From Leucobacter chromiisoli (lineage in GTDB: Bacteria; Actinomycetota; Actinomycetes; Actinomycetales; Microbacteriaceae), in NCBI RefSeq assembly GCF_016522505.1, contig NZ_JAEHOH010000008.1:1-64000 (forward strand): DNA of 64,000 nucleotides, written 5' to 3'. The position numbers and the translations under genes were made by a program. How positions within the stretch are numbered: the first letter of the stretch is position 1; each line of letters begins with the position of its first letter. The notes below the pieces were generated by a model. It ran no database searches and was not told the origin of the DNA. It saw only the letters and a program-made list of their open reading frames with translations. Below, piece by piece: positions 60,397 through 64,000 of this stretch.

Positions 60397-60470
60397 TCCG
60401 TCGCACCGAACCTCCGTGATGGCATCGAAACCCGCGCAGTTTCGATGCAGCCACGGAGGTTCGCGACGGA
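60397..60470. other. Very long intergenic hairpin
   Basis: Three stacked stems: TCCGTCG (60397-60403) with CGACGGA (60464-60470), CGAACCTCCGTG (60407-60418) with CACGGAGGTTCG (60452-60463), and GCATCGAAAC (60422-60431) with GTTTCGATGC (60439-60448). That makes 29 pairs with one 3-nt bulge and one 3-nt mismatch. The loop is CCGCGCA. It lies 26 nt after the stop of the deacetylase gene and before the rpsF promoter. A terminator is likeliest, although no U-tract follows. Confidence 0.75.
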
Positions 60471-60495
60471 TGCGGGCGGAGAGCGGGTGAGGGGA

Positions 60496-61287
60496 TCAGG
60501 CGGCGGGATCGAGCAGGCGGAACGCCTCCACCCGGCCGACGGGCTCCCGCTGCCCGCCGACGTGGACGATGTCGTCCCCGTCGACCACGAGCTGCGTGCC
60601 GTGAGCGCGCAGCGCCGCCACCTTCCGGTCGAGCCAGGGCTCGACGTCGTGCGCCTCGTACCCCTCGGCTCCCGCAGGTCCCGCGGATTCCGCGGACCCG
60701 CCCGAGGGCACGATCGCCCAGAAGGGGAGATCGAGCGCGTGCGCGACGGCGCGAGCCAGGCGGTGCGCGTGAACGTGATCAGGGTGGCCGTAGCCGCCCC
60801 CGTCGTCATAGCTGACCACCGCCCCGGCCCCGGCCTCGTTCGCTGCGGCCAGCAGATCGTTCAGCGCCTCGACGGCGGGCACACGGGTGAGCGCGTCCTC
60901 GCCCGCGTCGTCTCCCGCGGTCGCGCGGCCGTCCTCGCCCCACGCCATCCCCGAGTCCTCGTAGATGGTGGGCGGCAGCCCCTCGACGCGCGCGGGCGGG
61001 GCCCCGAGGAACGCGTGGCGCTCCACGCCGAGCATGCCGAGCGCGGTCTTCAGCTCGTTCTGGCGCACCACCGGAAGCCCGTGCGCGCCGGCGAGGGCGG
61101 AGAGCGGCCCCGCCACGACCTCGCCCCGCTCGCCGCGGGTCAGCGTCACGAGCAGCGGTTCCCGGCCCGCGGCGGCGAGCGCCGCGAGCGTGCCCCCCGT
61201 CGCGATCGTCTCGTCGTCCGGATGCGCATGCACGAACAGCACACGCGGCGCACCGCCGAACCAGGTCTCAGGATCCCGACCGCTCAT
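60496..61287 (-). CDS. PIG-L/LmbE-family deacetylase, MshB-like
   Basis: 263-residue zinc deacetylase. The metal motifs are AHPDDE (21-26) and [12 protein letters not shown] near residues 164-175. The phosphate-loop-like [10 protein letters not shown] lies between them. The family includes MshB (GlcNAc-inositol deacetylase in mycothiol synthesis) and Mca (mycothiol-conjugate amidase). This protein is slightly short for either. ATG at 61287 is chosen; GTG at 61296 is nearer to AGGAAGG and equally possible. Confidence 0.87.
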   Translation of the reverse strand: MSGRDPETWFGGAPRVLFVHAHPDDETIATGGTLAALAAAGREPLLVTLTRGERGEVVAGPLSALAGAHGLPVVRQNELKTALGMLGVERHAFLGAPPARVEGLPPTIYEDSGMAWGEDGRATAGDDAGEDALTRVPAVEALNDLLAAANEAGAGAVVSYDDGGGYGHPDHVHAHRLARAVAHALDLPFWAIVPSGGSAESAGPAGAEGYEAHDVEPWLDRKVAALRAHGTQLVVDGDDIVHVGGQREPVGRVEAFRLLDPAA

Positions 61288-61333
61288 ATCTGTCACTCGC
61301 CTTCCTCTCACCGTCCCATGATTCGGCTCTCTC

Positions 61334-61392
61334 CCGTATTTCGGATGAATTCACCCGAAATCATCCGAAACACGGCTCTCATCCGAATACGG
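61334..61392. repeat. Three-armed inverted repeat upstream of the deacetylase gene
   Basis: The arm CCGTATTTCGGATGA (61334-61348) can pair with two alternative partners. TCATCCGAAA (61361-61370) is a perfect 10-bp match across 12 nt. TCATCCGAATACGG (61379-61392) is a 14-position match with one bulge. It is AT-richer than its context and lies about 50-105 nt before the deacetylase start, so an operator or switching leader is possible. Confidence 0.55.
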
Positions 61393-61398
61393 AGGGCA

Positions 61399-61580
61399 CT
61401 CCGCCTCCGCTCGCCCTACCCCTCGCTTCGCTCCGTGGGCCGCCGCAGTGGCGGCGCTGGGCTCGCGGCAGAGGCTCCGCCTCCGCCTCCGCTCGCCCTA
61501 CCCCTCGCTTCGCTCCGTGGGCCGCCGCAGTGGCGGCGCTGGGCTCGCGGCAGAGGCTCCGCCTCCGCCTTCGCTCGCCC
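61399..61580. repeat. 82-bp tandem repeat
   Basis: Two complete identical copies (61399-61480 and 61481-61562) are followed by 18 nt of a third with one change (61563-61580). Each unit contains CTCGCTTCGCTCCG and the small hairpin GCCGCC-GCAGT-GGCGGC. The second copy and the partial one encode the last 27 or so residues and the stop codon of pcnA on the minus strand. Confidence 0.93.
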
Positions 61581-63006
61581 ACCACTCCCGCAGGCGCTCG
61601 ACGGCGGCCTCCTCGCCGATCGGCCCCTCGTCGAGCCGCAGCTCCAGCAGGAACCGGTAGGCCCGGCCCACCTCCGGCCCTGGGCCGATGCCGAGCAGCT
61701 CCATGATCCGCTGGCCGTCGAGCTCGGGCCGCACCGCCGCGAGCTCCTCGGCCTCGGAGAGCTCTGCGATCCTGCGCTCGATGTCGTCGTACGCGTGCTC
61801 GAGCCGCTCGGCCTTGCGGCGGTTGCGGGTCGTGACGTCGGCTCGCGTGAGGATGTGCAGGCGCTCGAGCTCGGAACCGGCGTCGCGCACGTAGCGCCGC
61901 ACCGCCGAGTCCGTCCACTGCTGGTCGCTGTACCCGAAGAAGCGAAGGTGCAGCTCGATGAGGCGCGCGACGCGCTTCACCGTGTCGTTGTCGAAGCGCA
62001 GCTCGCGCAGGCGCTTCTTGGCGAGCTTCGCGCCGACCACGTCGTGGTGGTGGAAGGTGACGCCGCCGCGCTCGAAGCGCCGGGTCGCCGGCTTGCCGAT
62101 GTCGTGCAGCAGGGCCGCGATCCTCAGCACCACGTCGGGCGCCTCGCCCGGGCGCCTCGAGCGCTCGAGCGCGATGGCCTGCTGCAGCACCGTCAGGCTG
62201 TGCTCGTAGACGTCCTTGTGGCGGCCGTGGTCGTCCTGCGTGGCGACCAGCGCCGTGAGCTCCGGCAGGAAGAGCTCAGCGAGGCCCGTCTCGACGAGCA
62301 GCCGGATCCCCGGCACCGGGTCGTCCGCCGAGAGCAGCTTCACGAACTCGTCGCGGATCCGCTCGGCGGAGACGATCCCGAGCCTGTCGGCGAACTCGAC
62401 CATCGCCTCCTGCGTCTCGGGGACCACCGCGAAGCCGAGCTGCGCCGCGAACCGCGCGGCGCGCAGCATGCGCAGCGGGTCGTCGGTGAAGGAGCTCTCC
62501 GCCGACCCGGGCGTCCGGATGCGGCCGGCCAGCAGGTCGTCGACGCCGCCGCCGTTGCCCGACGCCGAACCGACGTCGACGAGTCGCATCTCGGGCAGCA
62601 TCAGGGCGAGCGCGTTGATGGTGAAGTCGCGGCGCACGAGATCCCCCTCGATCGTGTCGCCGTAGCTGACCTCGGGCTTCCGGGAGTGCTCACGGTAGAC
62701 CTCGGCGCGGTATGTGGTGATCTCGACGGTCTCGTCGTGCAGCCTGGCCGCGATGGTGCCGAAGTCGCGGCCCACGTCCCACACGTTCTTCGTCAGGCGG
62801 TCCAGGATCTCCCGCGTCTCGTCGGGCCTCGCCGAGGTCGTGAAGTCAAGGTCCGTGACGGCGCGGCCGAGCAGGGCGTCGCGCACGGGGCCGCCGACCA
62901 GGGCGAACTCGTGCCCCTCAGCCGCGAAGGCCTCGGCGAGCGAGTGCACGGCGGGGGACTCGGCGATGGCGGCGAGGGCGGCCATGGACTCGGCGATCGG
63001 ACGCAT
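61498..63006 (-). CDS. pcnA: CCA tRNA nucleotidyltransferase
   Basis: 502-residue class II nucleotidyltransferase that adds or repairs the 3' CCA of tRNAs. The catalytic head has LVGGPVRDALLG and TDLDFTTSARPDE (the DxD pair). The neck contains RDFTINALAL and DDPLRMLRAARFAAQLGF. A C-terminal HD domain (LLHDIGKPATR, FHHHDVVGAK) follows, typical of the actinobacterial form. The last part (from about GGGGASAASP) comes from the 82-bp repeat and is probably not functional. TACCCT (63018-63013) lies 6 nt before the ATG, suggesting a leaderless mRNA. Confidence 0.94.
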   Translation of the reverse strand: MRPIAESMAALAAIAESPAVHSLAEAFAAEGHEFALVGGPVRDALLGRAVTDLDFTTSARPDETREILDRLTKNVWDVGRDFGTIAARLHDETVEITTYRAEVYREHSRKPEVSYGDTIEGDLVRRDFTINALALMLPEMRLVDVGSASGNGGGVDDLLAGRIRTPGSAESSFTDDPLRMLRAARFAAQLGFAVVPETQEAMVEFADRLGIVSAERIRDEFVKLLSADDPVPGIRLLVETGLAELFLPELTALVATQDDHGRHKDVYEHSLTVLQQAIALERSRRPGEAPDVVLRIAALLHDIGKPATRRFERGGVTFHHHDVVGAKLAKKRLRELRFDNDTVKRVARLIELHLRFFGYSDQQWTDSAVRRYVRDAGSELERLHILTRADVTTRNRRKAERLEHAYDDIERRIAELSEAEELAAVRPELDGQRIMELLGIGPGPEVGRAYRFLLELRLDEGPIGEEAAVERLREWWASEGGGGASAASPAPPLRRPTERSEG

Positions 63007-63047
63007 CCTTCCAGGGTAGCGGCCCGCCGGGCTCCTAAACTGGCCCC

Positions 63048-64000
63048 ATGCCCCGTCCGTCCGCACGCCGTCGTCCGGCGCCGCAGATCGCGCGCCGATT
63101 CGGCCGTACCGCACTCGCGGCGCTCGTGGCCGGCGTGCTGCTCGCCGCGGACCACGCGGGCGCGGGCGAGGCGGTCGCCGCGCAGACCCCGCGGATCGCC
63201 GAGGCCGCAGAGGTCGATGCGGCCGCGGAGGGTGCGCCCCAGCTCGTCGTCTCCCCGGCGGACGCCGTGCTCGAGGAGGGCGCCGACGACTACGAGTTCA
63301 ACGTCCTGGTGCGCAACGCCGGCGAGGAGGCGCTGCCGGCCGGCACGGTGGACATCGAGATCCGGCCCCAGCGCATCACCGGCGCCGACGAACTGGACGC
63401 CGAGTTCCCCGACATGGTGCGACGGGTCGGCAGCGTGGAGATCCGCGAGATCGAGGCGGGGGAGGAGCAGCACCTCACGCTGCCCGTCTCCCGCGAGGAT
63501 CTGCCCCTCACCATCAGCGACCCGGCGGGCGTGTATCTAATGCGCGCCACCCTCTCGGCCGCGTCCGAGGGGCAGGATCCGGGCGTGACTCCGGCGCCGG
63601 GCGACGACGCGGACGAGGCCGCCCCCGAGATGCTCGCCCAGGCCGTCTCGCCGCTGGTCTGGCGGGGCCCCGGCACCGACGACCGGCTCCGTCTCAGCAG
63701 CGTTGTCCCGTTCGTGCTGCCCGAGGAGGTGCGCACGATGCCGACGCGGCCCCAGCTCGAGGATCTGGCGCCGCGCCTCGACTCGCTGCTCGACGCCGCC
63801 ATCAGGGAGCGCTCCACGATCGCGCTCGACCCGCGCATCATCGCCGGCGTCCGCGCCTACGGCGCCGAGGCCCCGGAATCCGCCACCCGCCTGCTCGAGC
63901 GCCTCCGGGAGAGCCGGCTCCCCGTCTTCCTCCTGCAGTTCGCCGACGCCGATCCCGCAGCCCAGGCCGCGCTCGGCCTCGACGAGCTGCTGCAGCCGGA
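63048..64000 (+). CDS. DUF6049-type secreted/membrane protein, 3' end outside the window
   Basis: The frame stays open from ATG 63048 to the window edge (317 codons seen). A signal peptide or anchor, TALAALVAGVLLAADHAGAG, follows an Arg-rich start. Then comes an Ig-like beta-rich region, for example LVVSPADAVLEEGADDYEFN and HLTLPVSREDLPLTISDPAG. The position between pcnA and, in relatives, the lipid II flippase gene murJ fits DUF6049 proteins. TAAACT (63036-63041) ends 6 nt before the ATG with no ribosome site, so it is probably leaderless. Confidence 0.8.
   Translation, partial: MPRPSARRRPAPQIARRFGRTALAALVAGVLLAADHAGAGEAVAAQTPRIAEAAEVDAAAEGAPQLVVSPADAVLEEGADDYEFNVLVRNAGEEALPAGTVDIEIRPQRITGADELDAEFPDMVRRVGSVEIREIEAGEEQHLTLPVSREDLPLTISDPAGVYLMRATLSAASEGQDPGVTPAPGDDADEAAPEMLAQAVSPLVWRGPGTDDRLRLSSVVPFVLPEEVRTMPTRPQLEDLAPRLDSLLDAAIRERSTIALDPRIIAGVRAYGAEAPESATRLLERLRESRLPVFLLQFADADPAAQAALGLDELLQP

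Noticed and set aside
61399-61580. A CRISPR array
   Set aside because: The units are 82 bp, contiguous and identical with no spacers, and no cas gene is present.
60445-63540. A 1031-codon plus-strand open frame across the deacetylase and pcnA
   Set aside because: It reads antisense to two recognised enzymes and out of frame with the DUF6049-type gene. It includes the 82-bp repeat translated as junk.
1-64000. tRNA genes, rRNA genes, insertion sequences or attachment sites
   Set aside because: I scanned gaps for T-arm-like GTTCGANTC sequences, transposase motifs and paired terminal repeats and found none convincing.

Overview
The window is very GC-rich chromosomal DNA from an actinobacterium. 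A Gram-positive-type gene set (lipoprotein-anchored ABC binding proteins, GntR/LacI/Lrp regulators, MshA-like and MshB-like enzymes, a DUF6049-type protein next to pcnA) and frequent 4-nt ATGA/GTGA gene overlaps point to Microbacteriaceae, perhaps Leucobacter or a close relative. The genus is inference. I see no tRNA, rRNA, transposase, integrase, prophage block or CRISPR array.

Layout. (1) 1-785: a cysteine-poor ribosomal set rpmB-rpmG-rpsN. (2) 1037-5880: a leaderless SGNH hydrolase, then a 1286-residue RND exporter with a large helical-hairpin insertion. (3) 6016-11795: an ABC importer of the iron/polyamine/aminoethylphosphonate type, in an operon with an alkaline-phosphatase-superfamily enzyme and beside a HAD enzyme with an altered catalytic motif. 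(4) 11879-16237: a zinc importer operon ending in zur, with a clear Zur box at 16256-16270. (5) 16432-25811: an amidase, a LacI regulator and a six-gene sugar uptake operon, with matching palindromic operators at both ends. (6) 26020-27252: an MshA-like glycosyltransferase. (7) 27275-31996: a fructosamine-type operon (SIS deglycase, PfkB kinase, NhaC-like carrier, LacI regulator) with two tandem 16-bp operators.

(8) 32266-33468: a zinc-type CDF exporter behind a promoter that overlaps a CsoR-like palindrome. (9) 33568-42828: an MBL-fold hydrolase, the methylcitrate cycle (prpC, prpB, prpD) under a GntR regulator, and the branched-chain 2-oxoacid dehydrogenase E1a, E1b and E2 genes. The dehydrogenase makes propionyl-CoA precursors that the methylcitrate cycle can burn. 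(10) 42936-46110: a HisC-family aminotransferase and two membrane proteins. (11) 46156-53161: a seven-gene catabolic operon joining a polar-amino-acid-type ABC importer to a TIM-barrel isomerase, a BtpA/SgcQ protein, an AllA-like protein and a PfkB kinase. It diverges from a two-module Lrp regulator, and the two promoters overlap. This is the best candidate in the window for an undescribed pathway. (12) 53250-56576: purB, a siderophore-interacting flavoprotein and two small membrane proteins. (13) 56677-60214: dnaB and the rpsF-ssb-rpsR-rplI operon, separated by a DnaA-box-rich gap. (14) 60496-64000: an MshB-like deacetylase, an 82-bp tandem repeat running into the 3' end of pcnA, and a DUF6049-type gene cut by the window edge.

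Regulation. Several single genes have a TANNNT-like -10 element only 6-8 nt before the start codon and no usable Shine-Dalgarno sequence, so leaderless transcription looks common here. Catabolic operons carry their own regulators and legible operators. Zinc uptake is wired to Zur.
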